Assembly: GCA_963836015.1 (NCBI GenBank) | Contig: CAWIIF010000008.1 | Coordinates: 186,001-250,000, forward strand | Origin: CAWCDJ01 sp963836015 | GTDB lineage: Bacteria; Acidobacteriota; Terriglobia; Bryobacterales; Bryobacteraceae | Length of the DNA stretch: 64,000 bases | Reading direction: 5' to 3' | Shown: in pieces, positions 54,201 through 62,156 of the stretch | How the letters are laid out: every line of letters begins with the position of its first letter | Position numbering within the stretch: the stretch's first letter is position 1 | Notes under the pieces: model-generated | Databases searched by the model: none | What the model saw: the letters and a program-made list of their open reading frames with translations, nothing else | What the model was told of the DNA's origin: nothing | Position numbers and translations under genes: made by a program

Positions 54201-57200
54201 AGCCGGCGGACTTGTGCGGCGGCGAGCTCGCGCCGTTGTAGTCGTTCAGGTGGCAGCCCGCACAGGCGGCGCTGGTCAGGCTGAAATTGTTATTCACGTG
54301 GCACTGCGCGCATTGCACGCTGGTGTGCGCGCCGGTGAGCGCGAAGCCGGTGGCGGCGTGGTTGAACGTCGCGCCGGTCCACTGGGTGGTATTGTGGCAC
54401 CCCGAGCAGTCCTGGGGGAAGCCCGCGGATTTATGCGGAGGGTTGGTGGTGCCGTTGAAATCTGTGAGGTGGCAGGTAATGCACGCGCCGCTGGCCAGGG
54501 TGAAATTGTTGTTCACGTGGCACTGCGCGCATTGCACGCTGGTGTGCGCGCCGGCCAGCGCGAAGCCGGTGGCGGCGTGGTTGAACGTCGCGCCGGTCCA
54601 CTGGGTGGTGTTGTGGCACCCGGAGCAGTCCTGGGGGAAGCCCGCGGATTTGTGCGGCGGGTTGGTGGTCCCGTTGAAATCCGTGACGTGGCAGGTGATG
54701 CACGCGGTACTGGTCAGGCTGAAGTTATTGTTCACATGGCACTGCGCGCACTGCGTCGTGGCGTGGGTGCCGGTTAGTGCGAAACCCGTTGTGGAGTGGT
54801 CGAATTTAGCGCCCATCCATTGCGTCGTGTTGTGACACAAAGTGCAGTCCTGGGGGAACCCCGCGGCCTTGTGGTTCGGACTGGCGGCAGTATTGAAATC
54901 GTTCAAGTGGCACGTGACGCAGGCCGCGCTGGTCAGGTTGAAATTGCCGTTGACGTGGCATTGGGCGCACGGCGCCGCGGCGTGGACGCCGGTGAGGGCA
55001 AATCCGGTGGTCGCATGGTTGAACGTGGCGCCCGTCCACTGGATGGTGTTGTGGCATGCCGAGCAATCCTGGGGGAAGCCCGCGGACTTGTGCGGCGGGT
55101 TGCTGGTTCCGTTGTAGTCATTCGCGTGGCAGCCGAAGCACTGGGTGATGGTGCCGGCGTACTGGCCGTTGACATGGCATTGCGCACACTGCACGCTGAT
55201 ATGCGCGCCGGTGAGCGGGAAAGGCGTCTTGGAGTGATCGAACTTCGCGCCCTGCCACTGTGCCGTGGTATGGCAGAACGAGCAATCCTGCGAGAATTCG
55301 CCCGCCACGTGCTTCGGGTTGGACGCGTTCTGGAAATCGGCCAGATGGCACCCCACGCATTGCGTCGGAGCGCCGGCGAAGACTCCGTTGATGTGGCATT
55401 GCGTGCACTGCACCGTCGCGTGGGCCCCGGTCAGAGGAAACTTGGTGAGCACGCTGTGGTCGAATTTGGCCCCCTGCCATTGCACGGTCGTGTGACAGAT
55501 GGCGCAATCCTGGGGGAACCCGCCGGCTACGTGATTCGGGTTGCTGGTCTTCTGGAAATCCGGCAGGTGGCATCCGGCGCAGGCCGTCGGCGTCCCGGCG
55601 AAGCGCCCGTTCACGTGGCACTGCGCGCAGGCAACGCTGGTGTGCGCGCCGGTGAGGGGGAAGGGAGTCTGGTTGTGATTGAAGCTGGCGCCCTGCCACG
55701 CGGCCGTCGTATGACAGGCGGCACAATCCTGCGAGAAGTTCTCGGTTACGTGATTCGGGCTCGTGGTCTTCTGAAAATCGGCCAGGTGGCAGCCCGCGCA
55801 CTGCAGCGAGGTACCCGCGAAGACTCCGTTTGCGTGGCACTGGGCGCACGAAAGCGCGACATGCGCCCCGGTCAATGCGAATTTCGTCGCCGAGTTGTGA
55901 TCGAATTTGGCCCCCTGCCACTGGGCGGTCGTATGGCAAAGCGCGCAGTCCTGCGGAAACCCGGCGGTCACGTGGTTGGGGTTGGCCGCCTTCTGGAAAT
56001 CGGCCACGTGGCAGCCGGAGCATTGGAGCGGCGTCGCGGTGTAGTTGCCGTTCACATGACACTGTGCGCAGTCCACGGACGCGTGCGCGCCGGTGAGCGG
56101 GAACCGTGTCGTGGTGTGGTCGAATTTAGCGCCCTGCCAGTTGGATGTGTTGTGGCAGGTCTCGCACGTCGTGGAGAATCCGCCCTGGACGTGGTTCGGA
56201 TTCGTCGTCTTATTGAAATCCGCCAGGTGGCAGCCCGCGCAATCCATGGGTGTGCCGGCGAACCGGCCGTTCACGTGGCACTGCGCGCACTGCACGCTGG
56301 CGTGGGCGCCAGTGAGGGCAAACGGCGTGAGTTTGTTGTGATCGAAGGTTGCGTTCTCCCATGTGGCCGACGTATGACACTGCGCGCAATCGTGCGAGAA
56401 TCCGGCCGCCGCGTGGTTGGGGTCCTGCACGCGCGTAAAATCGCTGACATGGCAGCCAAAGCAGTCGCTGGGAGTGCCCTGAAACCGTCCGCCCACGTGG
56501 CACGCCGAGCATTCGAGCTGGGCGTGCGCTCCGGAAAGCGCGAATGATGTGAACTGCGTATGGTCGAACCGCGCGCCCTGCCACCGGTCCATTCCGTGGC
56601 ACGTGTCGCACGTGACCGGCAGGTTGGCTGCCGCATGATTCAGCGGCTGGGCGGTTTGATAATCCTTGAGATGGCACGACGCGCACTGGGTGCTCAGTCC
56701 CGTGAAAACGCCGCTGGCTGCCCCCTTGTGGCAGTCTTCGCATGCCGCCGCTCCGTGAGCGCCGAGCAGCGGAAAACGGTTGCTGTGCAGGCGGACGGCC
56801 GAGACCGCGACCTTCCAGCCCTGGACGGTGTGGCAATTCTGGCAGTCGGGTCCGAACTGGCCGCGATGCAGGTCGGCATGGCAATCCGCGCAGCGCGTCG
56901 AGGCCTTCGCGAATTGCAGGTCGACGTGGCAATCGCGGCACTGGACAACCTGGTGCATTCCGCGCAGTGCGAACCTGGTCTGGGCATTGTGCTGGAACTC
57001 CGGCCTGGTCCGGATCGGCTTCCAGGCCGTGGTCGAGTGGCAGTTCTCGCAGGGAACCTTGAGCGGCCCGTGCGGATTGGCGATGCGGCCGCGGACCGCA
57101 TCCTGGGCCGGTAAGATGTGGACGCTCCACGCCAGCATCGAAAGCAGAGGCAGCCATCCGCGCAGATGCGCGAATGTACTGCCTCGCAGTGGAGCGGTCT

Positions 57201-57207
57201 TTGGCAT
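51274..57207 (-). CDS. Giant multiheme c-type cytochrome with about 79 CxxCH motifs
   Basis: A 1977-aa exported protein. After a signal peptide (ending ILPAQ) it is almost all CxxCH motifs, which I counted by hand as about 79. From about residue 180 on, it is built of about 23 tandem units of 73 aa, each holding three CxxCH motifs (CxxCHNTTQW, CAQCHVNNN, CxxCHLxDYNG). Each unit also has three extra histidines (FNH, GAH, PPHK), which suits bis-His ligation of every heme. Density is about one heme per 25 residues. I chose ATG 57207; the frame is open to a TTG at 57231. The stop overlaps the beta-barrel ATG. Likely a long electron wire from the periplasm or across the outer membrane. Confidence 0.93.
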   Translation of the reverse strand: MPKTAPLRGSTFAHLRGWLPLLSMLAWSVHILPAQDAVRGRIANPHGPLKVPCENCHSTTAWKPIRTRPEFQHNAQTRFALRGMHQVVQCRDCHVDLQFAKASTRCADCHADLHRGQFGPDCQNCHTVQGWKVAVSAVRLHSNRFPLLGAHGAAACEDCHKGAASGVFTGLSTQCASCHLKDYQTAQPLNHAAANLPVTCDTCHGMDRWQGARFDHTQFTSFALSGAHAQLECSACHVGGRFQGTPSDCFGCHVSDFTRVQDPNHAAAGFSHDCAQCHTSATWENATFDHNKLTPFALTGAHASVQCAQCHVNGRFAGTPMDCAGCHLADFNKTTNPNHVQGGFSTTCETCHNTSNWQGAKFDHTTTRFPLTGAHASVDCAQCHVNGNYTATPLQCSGCHVADFQKAANPNHVTAGFPQDCALCHTTAQWQGAKFDHNSATKFALTGAHVALSCAQCHANGVFAGTSLQCAGCHLADFQKTTSPNHVTENFSQDCAACHTTAAWQGASFNHNQTPFPLTGAHTSVACAQCHVNGRFAGTPTACAGCHLPDFQKTSNPNHVAGGFPQDCAICHTTVQWQGAKFDHSVLTKFPLTGAHATVQCTQCHINGVFAGAPTQCVGCHLADFQNASNPKHVAGEFSQDCSFCHTTAQWQGAKFDHSKTPFPLTGAHISVQCAQCHVNGQYAGTITQCFGCHANDYNGTSNPPHKSAGFPQDCSACHNTIQWTGATFNHATTGFALTGVHAAAPCAQCHVNGNFNLTSAACVTCHLNDFNTAASPNHKAAGFPQDCTLCHNTTQWMGAKFDHSTTGFALTGTHATTQCAQCHVNNNFSLTSTACITCHVTDFNGTTNPPHKSAGFPQDCSGCHNTTQWTGATFNHAATGFALAGAHTSVQCAQCHVNNNFTLASGACITCHLTDFNGTTNPPHKSAGFPQDCSGCHNTTQWTGATFNHAATGFALTGAHTSVQCAQCHVNNNFSLTSAACAGCHLNDYNGASSPPHKSAGFPQDCTLCHNTTQWTGATFNHTTTGFALTGAHTSVQCAQCHVNNNYSLASPACVNCHQTDYNNATSPSHKAAGFPQDCSLCHSTANWSGATFNHTTTGFALTGAHTSLQCAQCHANNNFSLTSAACITCHLTDFNGTTNPPHKSAGFPQDCSGCHNTTQWTGATFNHTTTGFALTGAHTSVQCAQCHVNNNFSLTSAACVTCHLTDYNGTTNPPHKSAGFPQDCAGCHNTTQWTGATFNHTTTGFALTGAHTSVQCAQCHVNGNFSLTSTACATCHLNDYNGANAPPHKTAGFPQDCTLCHNTTQWMGAKFDHTTTGFALTGTHATTQCAQCHVNNNYSLTSAACVNCHLNDYNGTNAPPHKTAGFPQDCTLCHNTTQWMGATFNHTTTGFALTGTHATTQCAQCHVNNNYSLTSAACINCHQTEYNNTSTPSHKAAGFPQDCSLCHSTTNWSGATFNHTTTGFALTGAHTSLQCAQCHVNNNFSLTSTACVTCHLNDYNGAAAPPHKTAGFPQDCTLCHTTTQWMGATFNHTTTGFALTGTHATTQCAQCHVNNNYSLTSAACINCHQTDYNNTTAPNHKAAGFPQDCSTCHSTTNWSGATFNHTATGFALTGAHTSLQCAQCHVNNNFSLTSTACATCHLTDYNGATAPPHKTAGFPQDCTLCHNTTQWMGATFNHTTTGFTLTGAHTSLQCALCHVNSNYSLTSAACINCHLADYNGTTNPPHKSSGFPQDCSGCHTTTNWSGATFNHTSTGFALTGTHATIQCAQCHVNNNFSLTSAACINCHLTDYNGTTSPAHQAAGFPQDCSICHSTTNWSGATFTHPSTPFALTGFHATMLANNQCSQCHVNNVFTGTPTDCYSCHKTEFTGTTDPNHVAAAFPTTCNTCHTTTNWSGAKYTAHDSAYFPIYSGNHNGKWTTCADCHTNSANYAVFSCIVCHQHSNQTSVTKDHSGVKNFVYNGTSCYSCHPRGSGG
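51600..56600 (-). repeat. Tandem array of 219-bp coding repeats
   Basis: About 23 head-to-tail copies of a 219-bp unit (73 codons, three heme motifs each). Copies between about 51.75 and 55.1 kb are near-identical at DNA level; those toward 56.6 kb (the N-terminal end) are diverged. This points to recent unit duplication or gene conversion within the downstream part of the gene. Confidence 0.9.
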
Positions 57208-57288
57208 CCCGTTAAAAGTGTCAACTCGCAACGCAATTCAGCGGCCATGCAAACCCTGTTGATGCTCCACGAAGGACAAATCGGACGG

Positions 57289-57304
57289 TGTGCCATTTGG
57301 CACA
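57289..57304. promoter_or_regulatory. Palindrome between the two cytochrome genes
   Basis: TGTGCCA-TT-TGGCACA is an exact 7-bp inverted repeat in the 162-bp gap between the 23-heme and giant cytochrome genes. It could be an operator for internal regulation. It contains TGGCAC, but no TTGC box follows at the right distance on either strand, so it is not a sigma-54 promoter. Nothing else is seen in the gap. Confidence 0.35.
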
Positions 57305-57369
57305 GAAGATGTAAGAACGTTCTAGGTAAAAAGTGCGAGCTATCGAACAAAAGCTGACTAATGTTAGGT

Positions 57370-59280
57370 TTAGCGGTGGCAAGAAGAGCACTTGTCAGGG
57401 GTGTTGTGATATTCGACCACAGAACGCCCGTTCACCTGCGTGCGCTGGACGTGGCAGAGCCGGCAGGGCACGTTGGCGTGCGCGCCGCTCAGGGAGAAAC
57501 CCGTTCCTTTGTCATGATCAAACAGGCTCGCGGTCCAGCGCGTAGAGTCATGACACCGCGAGCAATCGGCGGGCTCACCGCTCCGCTGGAACTGTCCCGC
57601 ATGGATGTCTTCGTGACATCCCACGCAGCGATCGGGCGCCGTCTTGAAAGGAACCTGCCTTACGCCGGCGTCCTGGGGCTGGCGGTGATGACAGTCGACA
57701 CAGGCCAGCACGCGATGAGCTCCCGCCAACTGGTACCCGGTGCTGGCATGGTCGAACGGCTTGAGTTGCTGCCAGGAATTCAGGCCGTGGCAACCTTCGC
57801 AGAGACTCCGCCCTTTCTCGACGCTCGAGCGCAGAGCCGCCGGGAATTGACCCTGGTGCGGGTCCTGGTGGCACCCTTCGCAGGTACGATTGGCGAAGTG
57901 ATAAGTCCGGCCTGCTCCATCCGTACCGGCTCCTTTTCGATGGCAGTCTTCGCAGGCGGTGGCGGCGTGTGCACCTTTCAAGGGAAACGCGGAAGACTGG
58001 TGGCGCGCCAGGCTGAATGTAGAGGGCTGGAAACCATCTACGGTGTGACAATCCTCGCACCGGCCGGCGTGCGGGGCCCCTGCGAACTGCCCCCCATGTG
58101 GGTCGCGATGACAGTCAGCGCACGCTTTGAAGGCGGGATGATAGTTGGTGTCGAGGCCGGCGGGCGGGTGGCACTTTGCGCACGCCACTCCAGCGTGTTT
58201 GGCGGTGAGCGGAAATGCCGAGGCCGCATGCCGCGCTTCCGTGAACGTGGCGGGCCGGAAGCCATCCGCGGTGTGGCAGGCGCCGCACTCGCCGTGATCT
58301 GCGCGGCTTTGAAACTGGCCCCTGTGTTGATCCTGGTGGCAATCCATGCACTTCGCATGCGCGACCGGAGTCTTGAAGTTCGCGTCCTTATGGCACTTCT
58401 GGCAGGCCACGGCGGCGTGCTTGCCCTCCAGAGGGAACTGCGTCTTACCGTGGTCGAACGCGTTGGACAGGCGAACCTCGCGCCAGCCGCCGGAATTGTG
58501 GCAGCGTTCGCAGCTCGCCGCGAACGCTCCCTGGTGAGGGTCCCGATGGCACCCGCTGCACTCCGCGAATTTGAGCCCCGTGTACTGAGTGACCTTGGCA
58601 TTCGAGGCGAGCGGCGGATGGCACCGGGCGCACGCAACCTCCTGGTGGCGGCCGGTCAGGGGAAAGCGGGTGCCGGAGTGGTCGAACGAAACCGCCGGCT
58701 TCCAGTGGGATGGGTCGTGGCAGCGGTGGCAATCTGCCCCCAGTTGTCCGGCGTGGCGGTCTTCGTGGCAGGTCAGGCACTGAGGGGATAATCCTTCAAA
58801 GGTGCGCGACAGGTCCTTGACTGCGATCCGAGCCCGAGCCTCGCTCGAAATGTGACCGGGGTTGTGACACTGTTCGCACCGCAGGCCCGCATGCCGTCCC
58901 TCGAGCGCATAGCCGGTTTCGCGGTGATCGAAATCGTCTTTGGAAGTGGGCCAGCGGATAATCCGGAAGTCCTGGCCGAGGTGCTCGGTGTGGCAGCGGG
59001 CGCAGTCCAGGTCTCCCTTTGGCCGGTTGAAGACTTTGCCGTGATAGCCGCGGTGCTGTGCCACCAGGTCCCGGATTTCCCGGTGGCACGTCTCGCAGTG
59101 GAGTTTCGGAGAGCCCGCCCCAAAGCTGTGGCAGCTCGCGCATTTGATCGGACTGTCGATCGACTCGTGCGCCTTGGAGAGCGGTCCGGGAGATACCTGC
59201 GCCAGCAAGGAAAGGCTGGGAAGACAGACCACGAGGAAGATGCCGCGGAGTGCCGCTGTCCGGATCGCCGTCAGTGTCAA
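57370..59280 (-). CDS. Periplasmic multiheme c-type cytochrome (about 23 CxxCH)
   Basis: A 636-aa exported protein: signal peptide (hydrophobic GIFLVVCLPSLSLLAQ), then about 23 CxxCH motifs by hand count, in pairs typical of the doubled-CxxCH cytochromes (CHEDRHAGQL, CHRDPHQGAF, CHQDQHRGQF; then FPLxGxHxxVAC). It is distinct in sequence from the giant protein's C-terminal repeats but resembles its N-terminal 200 residues, which suggests common origin. The only upstream start is TTG 59280; no ATG is available and no ribosome site is seen. It is the first gene of the operon, 162 bp before the giant cytochrome. Confidence 0.9.
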   Translation of the reverse strand: MTLTAIRTAALRGIFLVVCLPSLSLLAQVSPGPLSKAHESIDSPIKCASCHSFGAGSPKLHCETCHREIRDLVAQHRGYHGKVFNRPKGDLDCARCHTEHLGQDFRIIRWPTSKDDFDHRETGYALEGRHAGLRCEQCHNPGHISSEARARIAVKDLSRTFEGLSPQCLTCHEDRHAGQLGADCHRCHDPSHWKPAVSFDHSGTRFPLTGRHQEVACARCHPPLASNAKVTQYTGLKFAECSGCHRDPHQGAFAASCERCHNSGGWREVRLSNAFDHGKTQFPLEGKHAAVACQKCHKDANFKTPVAHAKCMDCHQDQHRGQFQSRADHGECGACHTADGFRPATFTEARHAASAFPLTAKHAGVACAKCHPPAGLDTNYHPAFKACADCHRDPHGGQFAGAPHAGRCEDCHTVDGFQPSTFSLARHQSSAFPLKGAHAATACEDCHRKGAGTDGAGRTYHFANRTCEGCHQDPHQGQFPAALRSSVEKGRSLCEGCHGLNSWQQLKPFDHASTGYQLAGAHRVLACVDCHHRQPQDAGVRQVPFKTAPDRCVGCHEDIHAGQFQRSGEPADCSRCHDSTRWTASLFDHDKGTGFSLSGAHANVPCRLCHVQRTQVNGRSVVEYHNTPDKCSSCHR

Positions 59281-59292
59281 GCGACGCGACTG

Positions 59293-59308
59293 TGCAACCC
59301 TGGTGCCA
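59293..59308 (-). promoter_or_regulatory. Sigma-54 promoter of the cytochrome operon
   Basis: On the minus strand TGGCAC-CAGGG-TTGCA matches the -24/-12 consensus exactly, with 10 bp between GG and GC. It lies 12 bp before the TTG start of the 23-heme cytochrome, so the mRNA would begin almost at the start codon; a downstream start codon or leaderless initiation must be assumed. A sigma-54 activator is encoded at the far end of the cluster. Confidence 0.55.
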
Positions 59309-59339
59309 AATCCCGCGCCGGGTGAGAAAATCGGGGCAT

Positions 59340-60878
59340 ATGCAACGTCGGAGATTCCTGAAGAGTGTGTCCGCAGGGTTCGGCGGTTTCGCTTTGTCGG
59401 GCGGCGCTCTTTACAGCGCGCCGGCTCGACCGAAACCCAATATCGTTCTTATCTATGCCGACGACGTGGGATACGGCGACCTCAGTTGTTACGGCGCCAC
59501 GCAGGTCCACACGCCCAACCTCGACCGTCTGGCCGGCGCCGGGCTGCATTTCAGCAACGTGCACGCATCCTCCGCCACCTGTACGCCGTCGCGATACTCG
59601 CTTCTGACCGGCGAGTATGCGTGGCGTAAGAAAGGCACCGGGATCCTGCCGGGCGATGCAGCCCTCATCATTCCGCCCGGCACTGCCACGATGCCCTCCG
59701 TTCTCAAGAGCCAGGGCTACCAGACGGCCGCGGTCGGTAAGTGGCATCTGGGCCTGGGGTCGGGTAACGTCGATTGGAACGGCGAGATCAAGCCGGGGCC
59801 GCTCGAAATCGGATTCGACTACTGTTTCCTGATTCCCGCCACGGGCGACCGCGTACCCTGCGTGTTTGTCGAGAACCACCGCGTGGTGAACCTCGACCCC
59901 AAGGACCCGATCCGCGTGAGCTACGTCCATCCGTTCCCCGGCGAGCTGACCGGCAAGGACCACCCGGAGCTTCTCAAGATGCACCCCAGCCACGGGCACG
60001 ATCAGGCGATCGTGAACGGAGTGAGCCGCATCGGCTACATGACGGGCGGACGGTCAGCCCTCTGGAAGGACGAGGAGATCGCCGACACCCTGACGGGCAA
60101 GGCCACCGCTTTCATCGATCGGAACAAGGCCAAGCCGTTCTTCCTCTATTTCGCCACGCACGACATCCACGTTCCGCGTTTGCCGAATCCGCGCTTTGCG
60201 GGGAAGACCACGATGGGTCCGCGAGGCGACGCGATCGCCGAGCTCGACTGGTCGGTCGGCCAGGTTCTTGCCACTCTCGACCGCAATGGCCTGACGGATA
60301 ACACGCTGGTCCTGTTCTCGAGCGACAACGGCCCCGTGGTGGACGACGGCTACCGCGACCAGGCGGTGGAGAAACTGGGCGGCCATAAGCCGGCCGGTCC
60401 GCTGCGCGGGGGCAAGTACAGCAATTTCGATGGCGGCACGAGGGTTCCCCTCATCGCACGATGGCCGGGCCACATCCGCCGCGATTCCCGTTCCGACGCG
60501 CTCATCAGCCAGGTGGATCTGCTGGCCAGTTTCGCCGCGCTCGCCGGAACGCGCGTGCCCCAGAACAGCGCCCCCGACAGCCTGAATGTGCTGCCAGCGC
60601 TGGTGGGCCAGTCGAAGGCGGCCCGCAAGAGCCTGGTGGAGCATGCCGGGTCGCTGGCCCTCGTGGAGGGCGATTGGAAGCTGATCGCTCCCAGCCACGG
60701 GCCGAAGCGAAACGAGAATACCAACACGGAGTTGGGCAACGACCCGCAGCCGCAGCTCTACAATCTTGCTTCCGATCTCGGCGAGCAGAACGACGTCGCG
60801 GCCAGCCATCCCGACAAGGTGAAGGAAATGATGGCGGTCCTCGACAAGATCCGGGAGGGCGCGATTCCGCCGCGCTGA
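59340..60878 (+). CDS. Tat-exported Cys-type sulfatase
   Basis: Sulfatase of 512 aa. The N-terminus has a twin-arginine signal (QRRRFLKS, residues 2-9, then a hydrophobic stretch). Metal-binding DD at residues 41-42 and the formylglycine signature C81-T-P-S-R85 are visible; later SSDNGPVVDDG and GGKYSNFDGGTRVP match the arylsulfatase pattern. The ATG at 59340 is better than an upstream GTG-like start because the twin-arginine motif follows it directly. It is divergent to the cytochrome operon and 27 bp before a Gfo/Idh/MocA gene. Export by Tat implies folding or formylglycine formation in the cytoplasm. Substrate: a sulfated glycan or ester. Confidence 0.92.
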   Translation: MQRRRFLKSVSAGFGGFALSGGALYSAPARPKPNIVLIYADDVGYGDLSCYGATQVHTPNLDRLAGAGLHFSNVHASSATCTPSRYSLLTGEYAWRKKGTGILPGDAALIIPPGTATMPSVLKSQGYQTAAVGKWHLGLGSGNVDWNGEIKPGPLEIGFDYCFLIPATGDRVPCVFVENHRVVNLDPKDPIRVSYVHPFPGELTGKDHPELLKMHPSHGHDQAIVNGVSRIGYMTGGRSALWKDEEIADTLTGKATAFIDRNKAKPFFLYFATHDIHVPRLPNPRFAGKTTMGPRGDAIAELDWSVGQVLATLDRNGLTDNTLVLFSSDNGPVVDDGYRDQAVEKLGGHKPAGPLRGGKYSNFDGGTRVPLIARWPGHIRRDSRSDALISQVDLLASFAALAGTRVPQNSAPDSLNVLPALVGQSKAARKSLVEHAGSLALVEGDWKLIAPSHGPKRNENTNTELGNDPQPQLYNLASDLGEQNDVAASHPDKVKEMMAVLDKIREGAIPPR

Positions 60879-60905
60879 TTCGATAAAATCTTTCGCGGAG
60901 GCTCG

Positions 60906-62150
60906 ATGACGAACAACCGCCGCCAGATGCTCAAAGACGTGGGCCGCGCAGTCACCGGAGGCTTCATGGCATCGGCCCTCGGCTATGCGGCCAACGAAAC
61001 CATCCAGGTAGGCTGCATCGGAACGGGCGGCCGGGCGCAGGTCCTCATGAAGGCCCTCGCGCGCATCCCCGGCGTCGCGATCACCGCGGTCTGCGACGTC
61101 TGGGACGACAACCTGGCCAAGGGCAGGGAACTGGCCGCGCCCGGCGCGTTCAGCACCCGCGACTACCGGGCCATCCTCGACCGCAAAGATATCGACGCGG
61201 TCCTGATCGGCACACCTAACCACCAGCATGTTCCGATGACCGTCGCGGCCTGCTCCGCCGGCAAGGACGTCTACGTCGAAAAGCCCCTGACCCACATGCT
61301 GGCCGAAGGCCCCAAGGCGATCGAGGCGCAGAATCGCTCCAAGCGGATCGTGCAGGTGGGGCTGCAGCAGCGCTCCATGCCCCAGTTTCAGAAAGGCTAT
61401 GAACTGGTTCGCTCCGGTCAGTTGGGGCCGATCCGCAAGGTGCACCTGACCTGGAACCGGAACGCCGCGCGCACCGGGTACGTGCAGTATCACATCGACC
61501 CCGCCTCGGTGGACTGGCAGGCGTGGCTGGGCGGTGCCCGCCCGCAGCCGTTCGACCCCTACCGCTTCCGTCAGTGGCGCTGGTTCTGGGATTTCGGCGG
61601 CGGCGTGCTGGCCGATCTCATGGTGCACTACATCGACGTCGCGCACTGGTATCTGGGAGTGGATCATCCGGACGCCGCCGTCACCATCGGCGACAAATTC
61701 ACGGCGCAGCAATGGGAGACTCCCGACACCGCGCAGACGCTGCTCCACTATCCGAACGCCCAGGTTTACTTCGAATCGACGTTTCTGAACGCGCGCAACG
61801 GCGCGATGCTGGAGTTCATGACGCCGGAAGCCACCTTGTACCTGGACCGCGGCCGGCTCGAAGTGATTCCCGAGACCAGGCGCGACGCCGGCAATCGCAA
61901 TCCTGCGGCGCCGTCGGTTCCGGCCAGCGAGTTGATTCTAGGGAGCGGACCCAGGGGAGCGGATTTCTACGACAAGCCCGACGGCGAGTTGCTCCACCTG
62001 GCCAACTGGCTCGAGTGCGTGCGCAGCCGCAAGACGCCCAACGCGCCGGCCGAAGCCGGTGTGAGTGCGGCTTCCGCCGCGCACCTGGGCAACCTGGCTT
62101 ACCGCGAGAATCGCGTGGCCCGCTGGGAGACCGACGGCGTCAACCCCTGA
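60906..62150 (+). CDS. Tat-exported Gfo/Idh/MocA-family oxidoreductase
   Basis: A 414-aa NAD(P)-dependent sugar oxidoreductase. It begins with a Tat-like leader (NNRRQMLKDVGRAV, then a short hydrophobic stretch). The Rossmann motif is VGCIGTGGRAQV, and VYVEKPLTHML holds the conserved EKP motif; WDFGGGVLADLMVHYIDVAHWYLG has the catalytic His/Asp region. Exported members with tightly bound cofactor are common in acidobacteria and planctomycetes. It lies between the sulfatase and the convergent TIM-barrel gene and fits an oxidative route for glycan sugars, together with ThuA/DUF1080-type proteins. Substrate unknown. Confidence 0.9.
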   Translation: MTNNRRQMLKDVGRAVTGGFMASALGYAANETIQVGCIGTGGRAQVLMKALARIPGVAITAVCDVWDDNLAKGRELAAPGAFSTRDYRAILDRKDIDAVLIGTPNHQHVPMTVAACSAGKDVYVEKPLTHMLAEGPKAIEAQNRSKRIVQVGLQQRSMPQFQKGYELVRSGQLGPIRKVHLTWNRNAARTGYVQYHIDPASVDWQAWLGGARPQPFDPYRFRQWRWFWDFGGGVLADLMVHYIDVAHWYLGVDHPDAAVTIGDKFTAQQWETPDTAQTLLHYPNAQVYFESTFLNARNGAMLEFMTPEATLYLDRGRLEVIPETRRDAGNRNPAAPSVPASELILGSGPRGADFYDKPDGELLHLANWLECVRSRKTPNAPAEAGVSAASAAHLGNLAYRENRVARWETDGVNP

Positions 62151-62156
62151 GCGGAT

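Noticed and set aside
51262..56547. Very long plus-strand open frames opposite the giant cytochrome
   Set aside because: They are a by-product of the stop-free repeat unit read backwards; they have Val/Gly/Arg-rich nonsense composition, no signal peptide or motif, and the minus strand encodes the clear CxxCH protein.
51600..56600. Regular repeats that could be mistaken for a CRISPR array
   Set aside because: The unit is 219 bp, continuous and coding with a periodic heme motif; there are no short repeat-spacer units or cas genes.
57289..57304. Second sigma-54 promoter suggested by TGGCAC in the palindrome
   Set aside because: On neither strand is TTGC found five bases after TGGCAC.
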